In this document: positions 47,128-58,600 of the stretch, one piece after another
Numbering within the stretch: position 1 is the first letter of the stretch
How the letters are laid out: each line of letters starts with the position of its first letter
Source: Eustoma russellianum
Lineage: Eukaryota > Streptophyta > Magnoliopsida > Gentianales > Gentianaceae
NCBI GenBank assembly: GCA_036186865.1
Contig: AP025041.1
Location: forward strand, 35,095,490 to 35,159,489
Length of the DNA stretch: 64,000 nt
Reading direction: 5' to 3'
The notes under the pieces: model-generated
Seen by the model: the letters and a program-made list of their open reading frames with translations, nothing else
Told to the model about the DNA's origin: nothing
Databases searched by the model: none
Position numbers and translations under genes: made by a program

Positions 47128-48360
47128 TTATGTACCAAGTTTAGCCCACAAAACACGCCAAAAATGACTCAAAAATTTCGTATCTCTATCACTTACAATT
47201 TTACGTGGCATGTTATGCAATCTAACAATTTCTTTGAAGAACAAATCAGCAACATGTGTGGCATCATCAACTTTCCTACATGCAATGAAGTGTGCCATTT
47301 TTGAAAATCGATCAACGACAACATAAATTCTATCACGTCCTCCCCGAGACCTAGGAAGTCCTAAAACAAAGTCCATGGAAATGTCAATCCAAGTGGCATC
47401 AGGGACGGGTAAAGGCGTGTAAAGGCCATATGGTTGGGACTTGGATTTCCCTTGTTTGCAAGTGATGCAACTACCACACAACCTCTCGACATCTACTCTC
47501 ATGTGGGGCCAATAGAAATGTTCCTTAAGAGTCTCAAGGGTTTTGAACACTCCGAAATGACCCATTAAACCTCCCGCATGGGCTTCTCTAGTCAGTGCTT
47601 CTCGTAGGGATGATTGGGGAACACATAATTTTTTTTCTTTGAAAAGATAACTCTCATGTATGTAAAATTTTCCAAATGGTGCTTTTTTACATGCCTCGAA
47701 AATGGTGTCAAAGTCATGGTCATTGGGGTACAATTCCTTAAGTGTTTCGAATCCTAAGAAGCGTGAAGATAATGTAGTCACTAACGTGTATCTCCTAGAG
47801 AGGGCATCAGCAACTATATTATCCTTTCCCTGTTTGTACTTAATCACGTAAGGGAATTGTTCTATGAACTCTACCCATTTGGCATGTCTTTTGTTCAACT
47901 TTCCCTGCCCTTTAAGATACTTAAGGCTTTCGTGGTCAGTGTGGATCACAAACTCTTTAGGTTGAAGATAGTGTTGCCAAGTTTGTAGGGATCTCACAAG
48001 GGCATAAAGTTCCTTATCATAGGTAGAGTAATTCAATGCTGCTCCTTTCAATTTCTCACTAAAATAGGCGATGGGTTTCTTACCTTGGATTAAAACTGCA
48101 CCTATACCCACTCCACTTGCATCACACTCGATCTCAAAGGTCTTGTCAAAATTTGATAGCCTAAGTATGGGTGCAGTGGTCAGCCTACGCTTGAGCTCAT
48201 CAAATGCCTGTTGTTGTGGCTCTTCCCACTAAAAGGCACATCTTTTTTCACAATTTCGTTTAGGGGTGCAGCTATGGAAGAAAAATCTTTGACAAAGCGT
48301 CTATAAAAGCTTGCTAGTCCATGAAAACTACGAACTTCCCCTACATTCTTAGGTATAGGC
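47128..48360 (-). pseudogene. CRM-like RNase H and integrase N-terminal half
   Basis: A long frame at 47128-48111 carries RNase H (GIGAVLIQGKKPIAYFSEKL, YSTYDKELYALVRSLQTW, THDHESL-type block, GKDNIVADALSRR), the integrase zinc finger (H-H, then CGSCITCKQGKSKSQPYGLY) and the first two catalytic Asp blocks (ISMDFVLGLPRSRGGRD, VVVDRFSKMAHFIAC; VSDRDTKFLSHFW). Upstream to 48360 the RT-RNase H connector is readable but holds a TAG at about 48230 (CAFQW-type to CAF-stop-W). It ends at a stop replacing Lys in GTKLLF. Confidence 0.88.
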
Positions 48361-49982
48361 TACTCCACAATTGACCTAACCTTTTCCTCATCCATTTCTA
48401 CTCCCTCAGCCGAAATGACAAAGCCTAGAAAAACTACACGTTCTAAACAAAAGGAGCACTTCTTAAAGTTGGCGTAAAGTTGTTCTTGCTTGAGCTTTTC
48501 AAAAACGGCTCTAATATGGTCAAGATGATCTTCTATGGTTTGGGAATAGATTAGGATATCATCGAAATAAACAACAACAAATCGGCCTATGAACGCTCGT
48601 AAGACTTCATTCATTAGCCTCATAAAGGTGCTAGGGGCGTTGGTGAGCCCGAAGGGCATCACTAACCACTCATAGAGCCCAAACTTGGTTTTGAATGTAG
48701 TCTTCCATTCGTCCCCTTCTCTAATGCGTACCTGGAAGTACCATTGCTTAAGGTCGATTTTGGTGAAGAATTTAGATTTGTGCAACATGTCCAACATATC
48801 GTCTAGCCTAGGTATGGGGTACATATACTTGACGGTAATTTTGTTTATGGCTCGGCAATCGGTACACATTCTCCACGTTCCATCCTTTTTGGGTACTAAA
48901 ATGACTGGGATGGCAGATGGGCTTAGGCTCTCTCGGACTTGTCCACTCGCTAGGAGCTCCTCTACTTGCCTTTGGATTTCTTTGGTTTCTTCGGGGTTGG
49001 TTCGATAGGCTGGGCGATTGGGTAACACGGCTCCTGGGACAAAGTCGATTTGGTGTTCTATTCCTCTAATGGGTGGTAATCCGGATGGTGGTTCGGAGGG
49101 AAATAGAACTTCATATTCTTGGATTAGGGACGCAACTGAGGTAGGTAAGTTTGGTGGGAGTTCTTCAAGGGCAAGGTGACACGACTTTGGGATGATGATG
49201 AGGACATTGTGGTTGTTATAAAGTGCGCGTGTGACCTCTCTTTTCTTTGCGGAATACCCACACTTCTTTTTGGACTCGTTGACACTTAGGGGCACTACCT
49301 CTTTTCCCTTGCTCTCGTGTTTTTTGTTCTCACTTTTCATACACTCCACGAATTTTCTCTCGGCTTCTTTTTCCTTAAGATTGGCTCTAGACTTGGGCAT
49401 GCATTGGTGATCCTCGTGGACTTTGTGTGGTGGAAGTGCATCCAGTTTGTACAACTTTCCAATCAATTTGAAAGAATAACGATTCAAATAACCATCATAT
49501 GTAACATGTCGATCAAATTGCCATGGCCTACCAAGTAAGATATGACTAGCATGCATTGGTGCAACATCGCATAAAACATCATCTTTGTAACTACCAATGC
49601 TATGAAAAATCAAAACTTGTTTACTTACGCTAACTTTACCGCAATCATTTAGCCATGCAAGTTTGTAAGGATGCGAATGATTAGTCATAGGCAAATTCAG
49701 TTTTCGTACCAATTCGATACTAGCCACATTCGCACAATAACCGGAATCAATGATCATGGTGCACACTTTACCATTTATCATGCAATGAATATGGAAAATG
49801 TTTTCTCGATGTTGTTCGTGATCATCTAATTTCGGATATGCATTTAAAGCGCGACGCACAACAAGAAACTCCTTAGTGTCAAAATCATCTAGTGCGCCTA
49901 GATCTTCTTCAGGTTCAATTTCATTATCATGCTCAAACTCGTTTTCATGCTTGGACTCAGACATATTCGTTTGTCTCCTCAA
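48360..49982 (-). CDS. pol: CRM-like protease and reverse transcriptase
   Basis: A 540-residue frame that overlaps the gag end by 26 bases. It starts with an acidic linker (SESKHENEFEHDNEIE), then the protease (FHIHCMINGKVCTMIIDSGYCANVAS, catalytic DSG; HILLGRPWQFDRH). RT follows: EIQRQVEELLASGQVRESLSP, VPKKDGTWRMCTDCRAINKI, FFTKIDLKQWYFQVRI, WLVMPFGLTNAPSTF and catalytic YFDDILIYS. It ends at a TAG that replaces the Trp of the usual SIVEWP motif. CRM elements usually make Gag and Pol as one protein; here a one-base difference near 49955 puts them in different frames. Truncated, so only the N-terminal half of Pol could be made. Confidence 0.87.
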   Translation of the reverse strand: MRRQTNMSESKHENEFEHDNEIEPEEDLGALDDFDTKEFLVVRRALNAYPKLDDHEQHRENIFHIHCMINGKVCTMIIDSGYCANVASIELVRKLNLPMTNHSHPYKLAWLNDCGKVSVSKQVLIFHSIGSYKDDVLCDVAPMHASHILLGRPWQFDRHVTYDGYLNRYSFKLIGKLYKLDALPPHKVHEDHQCMPKSRANLKEKEAERKFVECMKSENKKHESKGKEVVPLSVNESKKKCGYSAKKREVTRALYNNHNVLIIIPKSCHLALEELPPNLPTSVASLIQEYEVLFPSEPPSGLPPIRGIEHQIDFVPGAVLPNRPAYRTNPEETKEIQRQVEELLASGQVRESLSPSAIPVILVPKKDGTWRMCTDCRAINKITVKYMYPIPRLDDMLDMLHKSKFFTKIDLKQWYFQVRIREGDEWKTTFKTKFGLYEWLVMPFGLTNAPSTFMRLMNEVLRAFIGRFVVVYFDDILIYSQTIEDHLDHIRAVFEKLKQEQLYANFKKCSFCLERVVFLGFVISAEGVEMDEEKVRSIVE

Positions 49983-51246
49983 TTAACATGATTCGTTTTG
50001 CATTAGGACACTCTTTTCCTATGTGACCACGTCCTTGACATTTATAGCATTTAATGTCTCTAAACCTGTTTGAGGGATCAGAAGAATTTCCGGTAGGAGC
50101 CTTGTGTTGGGTGCGTTCATCTCTCCTTTGTGTGGATTGCACACGATTGACCATTCTTTGTGACGCACTTTGGTCACGTGCTTGGCCTCCTGTAGGCCGT
50201 GAACTTCCCGTTCCTGAAGGCTTGCTGGAAAATCTTGATAAAGATTGATTAGTACGATAATTAGAATTGAAATTGAAGGAATTACGTACCTTTAATTGTG
50301 TTTCAATCTTTTCAGCCATATGGACCATGGTTGTGAGGTCGAGATAAGGTTGAAGGTCAACCCTTTGCGCAATCTCCCTGTTTAAACCATGTAAGAATCT
50401 AGCTTTGGTGGCTTCTTCAGGTTCCTGCAAGTTAGACCTTTCCAACAAAATTTCCAACTCTTTATAATACTCGTCTACGCTTTTGGAACTTTGACGTAAG
50501 TTTTGCAAACTCGTGAAAATAGAACTCTCATAATTGTTTGGGATAAAACGTTGTCTCATTTCAAACTTCATTTCTTCCCAAGTGGCAATTGGAGGTTGCC
50601 TTGTCTTAGTTCTATTTCGACACAAATTTGTCCACCAATTAAGTGCATAACCAGAAAACTCAATAGAAGCGTACCTCACTTTTTGTAATTCACTATAATT
50701 AGTACAAGAAAAGATTAAACCCACTTTCATTTCCCATTCTAAATATTCCTCCGCATTACTTTTACCATAAAACGTGGGAATATTTATTTTGGTTTTGAGA
50801 AAATCGTCATCTTGCGGGAAAAGGGGATTTTGGCGTCTTTGGTAACCACGGGGAGGGTGGTCATCAAAGTCATACTCATCATGGTCATATGGATAGTAAT
50901 CATCGTTGTACCTTCGTGGGACGTACCTTCTTTGTTGTGTAGGAGGAACAAATCTTCTTGCTTCGGTGTGTGGTGGTCTAAGGTTGTCATCCTCAACTTC
51001 TTCTGGGGGATGGCACCTAGGTTGTGGTAGTGGAACGGCCCTGCTTGTACCTTGGCCATCACTCGTCTTGTAGCTTCGCTCCACGTCTTCCAAGCGATGC
51101 TTAATTACCTCATTGTCATGCATGAGTTTCTTAAGCATCTCCAGCATTTGTTGTTGCGTGTTGTCAACAGTTTCGGCCTCTTTTGACTTGCTAGATGCGG
51201 AATGATTGCTGCTCTCCATTTCACCTAAGGAATTGAACGAAAACAA
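49957..51246 (-). CDS. gag: CRM-like gag
   Basis: An intact 429-residue Gag. The N-terminus has a short heptad-like stretch (MLEMLKKLMHDNEVIKHRLEDVE) and an Arg/Tyr-rich linker. The capsid region follows: INIPTFYGKSNAEEYLEWEMKV, YASIEFSGYALNWWTNL, WEEMKFEMRQRFIPNNY, SVDEYYKELEILLERSNL and ARFLHGLNREIAQRVDL. Near the C-terminus is the CCHC knuckle CYKCQGRGHIGKEC, followed by the PNAKRIMLIEE tail. The protein would form particles and package RNA. The leader upstream is 1.6 kb long. It is the only full-length Gag in the window without a break. Confidence 0.9.
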   Translation of the reverse strand: MFSFNSLGEMESSNHSASSKSKEAETVDNTQQQMLEMLKKLMHDNEVIKHRLEDVERSYKTSDGQGTSRAVPLPQPRCHPPEEVEDDNLRPPHTEARRFVPPTQQRRYVPRRYNDDYYPYDHDEYDFDDHPPRGYQRRQNPLFPQDDDFLKTKINIPTFYGKSNAEEYLEWEMKVGLIFSCTNYSELQKVRYASIEFSGYALNWWTNLCRNRTKTRQPPIATWEEMKFEMRQRFIPNNYESSIFTSLQNLRQSSKSVDEYYKELEILLERSNLQEPEEATKARFLHGLNREIAQRVDLQPYLDLTTMVHMAEKIETQLKVRNSFNFNSNYRTNQSLSRFSSKPSGTGSSRPTGGQARDQSASQRMVNRVQSTQRRDERTQHKAPTGNSSDPSNRFRDIKCYKCQGRGHIGKECPNAKRIMLIEETNEYV

Positions 51247-52890
51247 AAAAGGAAAAAAGAAAGAAGCAAACTAACACAAAGACAAACAAACGTTAAGGAA
51301 TTAGTAAAAAAAATAAGCTATGGACACTCCGCTTTCGATGCTTTCCACTCTCTTACCACTTTGATTCTTGGATAACTTGAAGTTAAGAAGGCTCAAAGTG
51401 ATCAATAAGGAAGTGTATTGCCAAGGCTTCTTCAAATCACAATGTTCTCCACTTGTTTCTTCCTCTTTGCGTTCAAGTTGCACCAATTAGTATCAAAGTA
51501 GAATCAATTGAAATGAACTCAAACTTGAACTTTCTACTAAGATTCAAAGAAAATAAACAACCAAAGTTGAGGTATAAGGCTGGACCAAAGATAAACTAAG
51601 GGTTGTCGTGGGCAATCTTTAGTTAATTTTGATTCTATGCACTTACTATCCACAAAATGGTTCAAGTCATGCAACAATCGAGCAACCAAATGTGTGATTG
51701 GTTCAAGAAGATCAGGAAATGGAGAACAAGGTATATAGGGGACGACAATGTGGGGTTAAAGGAAATATGGTATCCAAGGCTTGCAAATGGTACCAAAAAT
51801 TTTCCACGCAATGCACAAACGTTTTGCCCCTTTTTCTTTGCTGTTGTTCTTTTGTTTTTCTTTTCCTTCCTTGCTATTTAAATTGATCAAGGTTCAGATT
51901 CTCTTTTTTTTGACTAAGGGCAGAATTGAAATTTCACGCGTTTTGCACTTAGCACTTGCGTTTTTGGACAGAATAGTGCAATGTATTTAAAATGCAATTT
52001 GTAGCTTGGACTTGCAACAAAAATAACCTTGGAAAGTGAGAAAAATTGGGGTAAGGCCGAATGGGTTAGGGTTAGGGTTTTTTTTTGATTTAGGGTTTTT
52101 TTGAACGTTCTAGGAATTTGCAGAATGGGGTTTTGGGAACGGAATGGGCGTGGTAAATGGACTATTTAGGTTGGTAATTGATGGTTGGTGTGGTCAATTT
52201 GGATATTGGTTGGTTTAGGGTAGAATTTGAACAAAATTCAAATTCTAAGGTTAGGGTTTATTTTAATGAATTGGGTTTTTAGATTCTGATTGTGTTTGGC
52301 AAAATGGGTTTGGGGCTTTTTGTTGGGGGTGTAAATAGGGTTGTTTGGGATCAGGTTGGTGAGTTTTTAGGGTTGGGTTGGGGTGGGGCTGGTTGGGTCG
52401 TGTGTGTGGGGTAGAATTAGGGTTTTGTTGTTGAAGATGGTTCGTGAAGGCAAACACACGTATGACTACTTGTCTTAAAGCATGAAATCAATCACAATGC
52501 GAATCATAAGATGAATACAATCATCACCAACTAAAAGCTTCGGTAGCAACAAGATAATTTGAAACCGAGGTAGCTTTATAGGCTGATGGTTGGAATATTT
52601 AAAAGAAGGCTGAATGTAACCTAAAATGCAACAAACCCTAATTTGTTCAAGTTTGAACGACTCAGAATCAGATTGTGATGCGAAAAGGAAATAAAGGAAA
52701 TGACACTTGAATGATGAAAAGCAAAATGCATCAATATGCAAGGACTCAAAGCAAATGAGTTGGACATTTTTTTATGTATGAAATGCAAGACAATGGCATG
52801 TAGAGTGAGGGGTAGAAGAAGGACTCAACTGAAATTGAAATGACTAGACTCAAACGAAAAGGAAATGATAGATGGTGGAATAGAGTAACC
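51247..52890 (-). other. CRM-like 5' leader (no gene)
   Basis: A 1.6-kb untranslated leader between PBS and gag. On the plus strand 52050-52450 is very G/T-rich, with runs such as GGGTTAGGG and a canonical four-run G-quadruplex motif at 52370-52388. Short ORFs are low-complexity and not credible. Confidence 0.7.
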
Positions 52891-52905
52891 TGGGCTCTGA
52901 TACCA
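52891..52905 (-). promoter_or_regulatory. CRM-like primer-binding site
   Basis: The minus strand reads TGGTATCAGAGCCCA, two bases from the LTR start at 52908. Confidence 0.92.
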
Positions 52906-52907
52906 AT

Positions 52908-54363
52908 TGATGCGTGCAACTCGTGGGCTCCAATGATTCCACCTTCCAAACGTCCTTCACAAAGGGTTAAGCACAAGGAAGAAGACTTCCCCTTGCTTCC
53001 TTAGCGATTAAAAACGTGTGGATTAAGAATGAGCAAGACCAACACTTCAAGATGGTTGTTGATCAGGCAAACCAATACGGCCCTCCTGGACGGCACCTTT
53101 AAGCAATGGCAACACTTTCAAGTTGCTCAACTTTGAAGGATCTTAACCTAGGTTTTTAATGCAAAACCAAGAAAACAAAGTATCATACAAAGTGAATGAA
53201 ATATCAAGAATTGTTATTCATCAAAAGGTGTTCTCCCTAGGCGCCCCAAAGGCTCTATTTATAGGCTGAGATTGAGCCTTAAAATGTCTAGAGCTAATTC
53301 AAAATAAAGCTAGCTAATAATGTTTGAAAATTGAAAACTATTTAAATTCAAAGCTAAAACAAATTCTAGCTAAAATCTTCAAATCTTGCAAGACATTATC
53401 CTTAATGAATCTGGCCGTGTATGATGATGAAGTTGGCGTTTTTGAGACTTGATCTTGATGTAGATGAAGTGGTTGAAATTGAATTCAAAGGTTGGTTGAA
53501 GATTGGACTCAAATTGAATTTGAATTTGACTTCAAACTTGAATTCAATCTTTGAATTTTGATCCCATCTCTTTTGATCTCCAAGTTGGCGTGTGATTGTA
53601 TGATATGGCGTGTGGTAAGGCCTTCAAGTGGCTGAGATGTTGAATTCAAATGTTGGTTGAAGTTTGAATTCAAATTGGATTTGAACTTGAATTCCAATTT
53701 GGATTCAACTTTGAATTGTGATCTCATCTTCATTATCCTTCAAGTTGGCATGTGGAATGGTTCAATTGGCATGTGAGAGGTTTTCAAATGGCTGAGATGT
53801 TGAAATCTAAAGCTCAAAATGGTTGAAACTTGAATTCAAATAATAGTTGAATTTAAATTCAAATTTGGCTTGAAGTTTGAATGCAATTTAATCTCCATCT
53901 TTTGAGCTTCAAGTTGGCCGGCCCTTGTGGAGATAATTTCAGATAGATTTTTGAAAATGGATTCCATCTTGGACATATTTGAATTTGTCTTTGTGGAGAC
54001 AAACATTCTCTTTAAGATAACATTCCTTTTGTCTCCCTTTTTGCAACACACGCTTATCTTGCTTCTTTTGGGCCTTCCTTTCATTTTGGATCTTCTATGT
54101 ACCTAATTTACCTACAAAGAAAACACATAAAAATAAAGATCACAAGAAACAAGATAAATTTCAAAAGCACACACGCACACTTATAAAACGTTCAAAGGGA
54201 GGCCTCAATGAGGTGAACCCATGGAACCTTAGGTTCATCTTGAACATGCTTATACAAGAAGGTACCAACTTGATGACAAAGTTCTCTTGCCCTCCTTCTT
54301 GTCATAGGGCCCTTGACCTCTTGATGGGACCCTTGGTCCTCATCAGACCCTTGATCCTCATAA
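52908..54363 (-). repeat. CRM-like element right (5') LTR
   Basis: 1456 bp, partner of 45053-46507. No gene of its own; promoter elements cannot be assigned with confidence. Confidence 0.9.
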
Positions 54364-54839
54364 GCATGAATATGAAAGAACCGGATTAGGGTACATTGAA
54401 GATAATTGGGAACAAAGAAAATCTACAAAATTTTTTATCTTCATCTAATCAAAAACATGTATTTAAAAGGATTGTAAAACCTCAGAAGGCAATGACACAA
54501 ACTAATGAGTTACCCATTGTATCTCATCATGCTATTTCTTTTTCATCATATGGAAAGTATAATCACGTGTCATATAAATATAAAAGAAAGTAATTGATGT
54601 ATACGCAACATTCATATCATACTAATGCATCTAGATCACTCACCTTGCATGCAAACCAAAATGCACATCAGAGTCAAAATTCATCCTGTTTCTACAATGA
54701 TAGGTTTGGCCATTATAGGCCAAATAAAAGTGATCACAATATGTTCTATATTCCTTCTTCATCTTTCTTCTCATCTTTTGTAAGACTAAGAAAGGTCACC
54801 CAAGTTTGGGTACCTAAAGGTACTCTTGCGAAGGGTTGA
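54364..54839 (+). pseudogene. gag: SV2 gag, 3' segment
   Basis: Resumes at the GCATG duplication (KHEYERTGLGYIED, matching SV1 KHDSDKTGLGYVDT). It then has the KFF / HHAISFSSYGKYNHVSYKYKRK part and the His/Tyr-rich tail, ending TQVWVPKGTLAKG at 54839, the same ending as SV1 Gag. Frame breaks lie near 54450 and 54593. Confidence 0.85.
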
Positions 54840-54929
54840 ATCACTAACCCTTAAAGACCTAAAAATAAAAGGTACCTACATGATTGTTACACTCTGCATA
54901 GATCATATAAAAGAAAAGATGTAGCAAAC

Positions 54930-55606
54930 AAGTGGTTTCTTGACAATGGTTGTTCAAGACACATGACGGGTGATCCAACCTTATTTTAAAAATTAAAGAA
55001 GGTTACAAAAGGAGGATTCGTAACCTTTGGAGATGACGACGAAGGTAAATTAATTGGAAAGGACACAATTGGAAATCCAAGTACACTTCAGATTTCTAAT
55101 GTATTCTTGGTAAGAAACTTATTTATAACTTGCTTAGTATTAAACAATTTTTTATGGTGGTTTTGATGTGAATTTTTCTCACCCATATTGCAATATTGTT
55201 AATAAAAATGGAGAAACATTATTAGGAGGAAAAAGAGAAGGAAACATTTTTACATTATCTATGGATGATATGTTCGATGCAAAAGTGAAGTCCTTTATGT
55301 CAAATGAACTAAATGTGAATTTATGGTATAGACGTTTAGGACACATTAGCATCTCCACTATTGAAAAACTTCAATGTAAGAATCTAGTGCGAGGAATGCC
55401 TAAAATGGATTTGGACAACTTTAAGTTGTGTCAATCATGTATTAAGGGCAAAGAAACACGTGAATCACTTAAGTCTAAAAATGAGATTAGCACATCTAGA
55501 GTCTTAGAATTATTACATATTGATTTGTTTGGTCATAGTCGTACTAGAAGCCTTGGAAGGTGACACTATGCATGCATTATCGTTGATGATTTTGTTTCGT
55601 TATACA
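54930..55606 (+). pseudogene. pol: SV2 protease and integrase N-terminus
   Basis: KWFLDNGCSRHMTGDP marks the protease; the catalytic DSG is changed to DNG. After stops, frame 55168-55563 has SHPYCNIVNKNGETLLGGKR, the GAG-pre-integrase block (LWYRRLGHISISTIEKL with LCQSCIKGKETR) and the start of the integrase core (LLHIDLFGHSRTRSLG). A stop replaces the next Gly, then YACIIVDDF continues until 55606, where element D is inserted. Dead copy. Confidence 0.87.
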
Positions 55607-58600
55607 TGTTACGACCTGAACCCTAGTCTCGCTAATAAATGGGATTACAATATAAATTTAAGTGCGAACGTTGTACAACACTTGGAACAATATCATCGTC
55701 ATCATCATCATCCGTACCCAGTAAAATAAAATTTAAATAAATAGTACAAAATTGAAAATAAAATTTAAGAATACTAAGAAATTAACTTAATAGGTGCAAG
55801 ATTAATCAACAATGCATATAAATAAATAGTGCAAATTTTATTTAGGAAATAAAATAAAAAAATTAAATTACACATAGAGAAACAAAGCAAGGAAAAAATG
55901 GTAAAATTACTGCCAGTAGCACCCCCCCCCAAGAACCCGACCACCCTCCCTAGGTTTTGCTAAAATTCTATTTTTCTTGCTTTCCCTTAATTTATTTCCT
56001 CACCATTATCATTCTTACACCTTGTAAGAATATCTACCAATCAAATTGCATCCAAACACTTTTCTTCCTATTTCCATCCCCCCTATCCGGCATTTCATTT
56101 TTAATTTCCCCCAATTTTCCTCATTCTCTTTTTATTTCATCCTTTCCTCATCATTGCAAATTCTTACACAAGAAAGACTTCTAACCACTAAGATTTCATG
56201 CAAATCTTAGACCATCTCTTTTTATTACCTTCCAAAAAGGCAACATGATTAAAGATCCTTCCCCACTACATGTACAAAAACTTGGTTGGGGCAAAGGACA
56301 AGAAAGGCAAGGATTGTCTCACATCACCAAAAGTTCCACCACTAAATTTCCATGCATGTCTTACATATGTTTTCTCATTCCTTCACCTAGTTTCCATAAA
56401 AACAACATACTTGAATTCTATCCTCTCCTGATTATGAATTTTGGCTAGTGCATGAAGGAAATAGAGGGCTTATTTTTATTATTTCACTTACCATATTACT
56501 TTTTCTTTTCCTACCTTGAATTGCCTCATCCAAGCACCACTCAAGCATGAAGTTTTCCTTAATCTTTTCCATTTTCTTCTCTTTTTAGCCTCCTCATCAT
56601 TACAGGTCTTCCAACTTGTAAGAGTATTTCCCAACCAAGTTTCATGCAAAAATATTTTTCCTCTCCACTATACACCTCAACTCATGATTTAACTTCCCAC
56701 TTGGCCATTCAATAATCTCGGCCAACTCAAGAAATTAGGACATAAAAATATATCTCTTCCAAAATCTCATCTCATGTACATACCATCTCTCTCTTTTCAA
56801 TTCTCTCGACACTCATTCTCTTCTCACTAGACAAGAACACTCTCTTTTCCCCATTCTTTCCTCCAACACTGAGACCACCAAGGCTAAAGAAAGAAGGACT
56901 ACTTCCATCTTCTAGTAGGACACAAGTGTGCGTGCGCCCAAATCTCCAAGTTAAACACTATACTACCCTCCTTAGCATCCTTCTCTACTTGTATCTTCTA
57001 GATAACCACTCAAGCGACTTCCATTCTAGGCCTCCACCCGTGACCTTCAACAAAGGAGTAGGAGAAGCTCTTTAGCTGAGCAAGTGAGGAATCTGAAGTC
57101 AATTCAAGGTAAAGTTCATTTACGTTGAATTTTAGAACATTGATATACCTATTTTTCCTATGCAAGACTAATTCTTCCCTCCTTTTTGGCCTAACGGACG
57201 TATAATGATCAAGCCTCACCAAAGAAGAAATCTTTCAGTTTTAGGTGTAAGGTTCAAGCATCCAAGGCAAGTATTCTTTCTACTTTCATTAAGAAAATTG
57301 AAAATAAAGTTTAGTATGCTCACCATTAACTATTGGATCATGCATGCAACTAAAATGGAAAATTCTAAACTCTGTTGAAGAAAAGAATGCTTGCATGCTG
57401 ATATTAAAGATGTATGTTTACTTTGTTTGAGGGGAATCATCAAATATACCTAGAATAATATCTTAATCTGACATGCAAGATGAAATTGGATCGTCAACAG
57501 GCTATATAGGCCGTTCACGTCAAGAAGGTGAAATCTTCATCGTACATTCTCAATTTTGATGCTAAGTGGAAGACACAAAAGTGTGTTATGTTAAAAAGTG
57601 TTCTAAGAACTCTCTCCTTTGTCATTTTGATACATGCATGCCTTTTTCTTTATGTTCATATGTGGTAGAAGAGATTACTATGGAAATTGAAATATTATAG
57701 CCTCATGATGGTACAAAACCATTCATTTCATTATGCATGTCCATAAAGATCCCATATAAGTGTTGACATCACCATTTTCCTTTCTATAGGGGAAGACCCA
57801 AGAGCCTCCTACATAAGCCATGAATTCATCACCATCATCATGATGTGTATCTCGATGATCATGGTTTAAGAAAGGTGAAATGAAATAGGTTTTCTTCATT
57901 TTGTGCTTTATATGTTGCATCTCATTTGTAGCATGATCATCAACATTAGATGTTACATTCTATGTACGTGCATGTCATTTTTAGTATGATCATCATCATA
58001 CATCTCCTTTTTGTGAGCATGAACATATATGTATAATGTAATTTGAATATGCTAAAGTTGAATAAAAAGATGCACATTGTGAACTATCACCATATAGTTA
58101 TAATAACAAAAATATGAAATTGGAACTTGTTATATTTATCATCAAGTATGAATATTAGATGTGAATTATTAAATAGGGGACACCCTTACTTTTGCCTATA
58201 AGACTAAATTGGTCATAAGGAAGCACAAATTTCTATTGATGTATATTTTCATGATTATGTATAAAGTTGACAAGTACATAAAAAGAAAAAGGGCCATAAG
58301 TTTAACCATTACATAATGATATAAACTCCAAGTAATTGACTTGACTAGATTTCATCCCAGCGGCCATTTTGTATCTAAAATCATGAAGTTCAAACATGTA
58401 ACAATTTCTCTGTGACCATATAATTAATACAAGTCATATATATGAAAATAGTGCACAATAATCACTAAAGGGAAATTGAGAAATATAAGAGGGGGAAAAA
58501 GGTACTTTTCGGCCCTAGGCCGAATTTTTGGGCCTCTCCATGAATTGATCACCTAAATGCATAATATGCAAATGTTTATGAAATATATGTTGAAATTACA

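Larger units (their letters stand above)
45053..54363 (-). mobile_element. CRM-like chromovirus (Ty3/gypsy) in SV2 gag
   Basis: 9.3 kb with perfect GCATG target duplications. The LTRs (45053-46507 and 52908-54363) start TGATG and end CATCA on the element strand, the termini I recall for the centromeric CRM clade. Gag is intact; pol (PR, RT, RNase H, IN) is broken by several stops and at least one deletion. The coding sequence reaches into the 3' LTR. The right terminus reads CTCATAA for CTCATCA, a point change. Clade assignment is from recalled family motifs (VVDRFSKMAHFI, KLLFSTTAHPQT, VRSFHGLASFYRRF-type), not from a search. Confidence 0.82.
29041..55606 (+). mobile_element. SV2: degraded Sirevirus-like copia element with nested insertions
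   Basis: A plus-strand relative of SV1. Its own pieces are the LTR (29041-30717), gag (30773-31532, 44327-45052, 54364-54839) and protease/integrase (54930-55606). Tekay B and the CRM-like element sit in gag, and element D in integrase. The gag and pol pieces join in the right order across the insertions, which confirms nesting. RT, RNase H and the 3' LTR would lie right of the window. Confidence 0.88.

Noticed and set aside
52060..52110. Telomere-like GGGTTAGGGTTAGGG stretch
   Set aside because: Short, irregular, and within the G/T-rich leader of the CRM-like element; not a telomeric array.
56245..56448. Plus ORF repeated at 62365-62568
   Set aside because: It lies in the paired element D LTRs; no domain or codon signal, and a Ser/His/Pro-rich low-complexity product.
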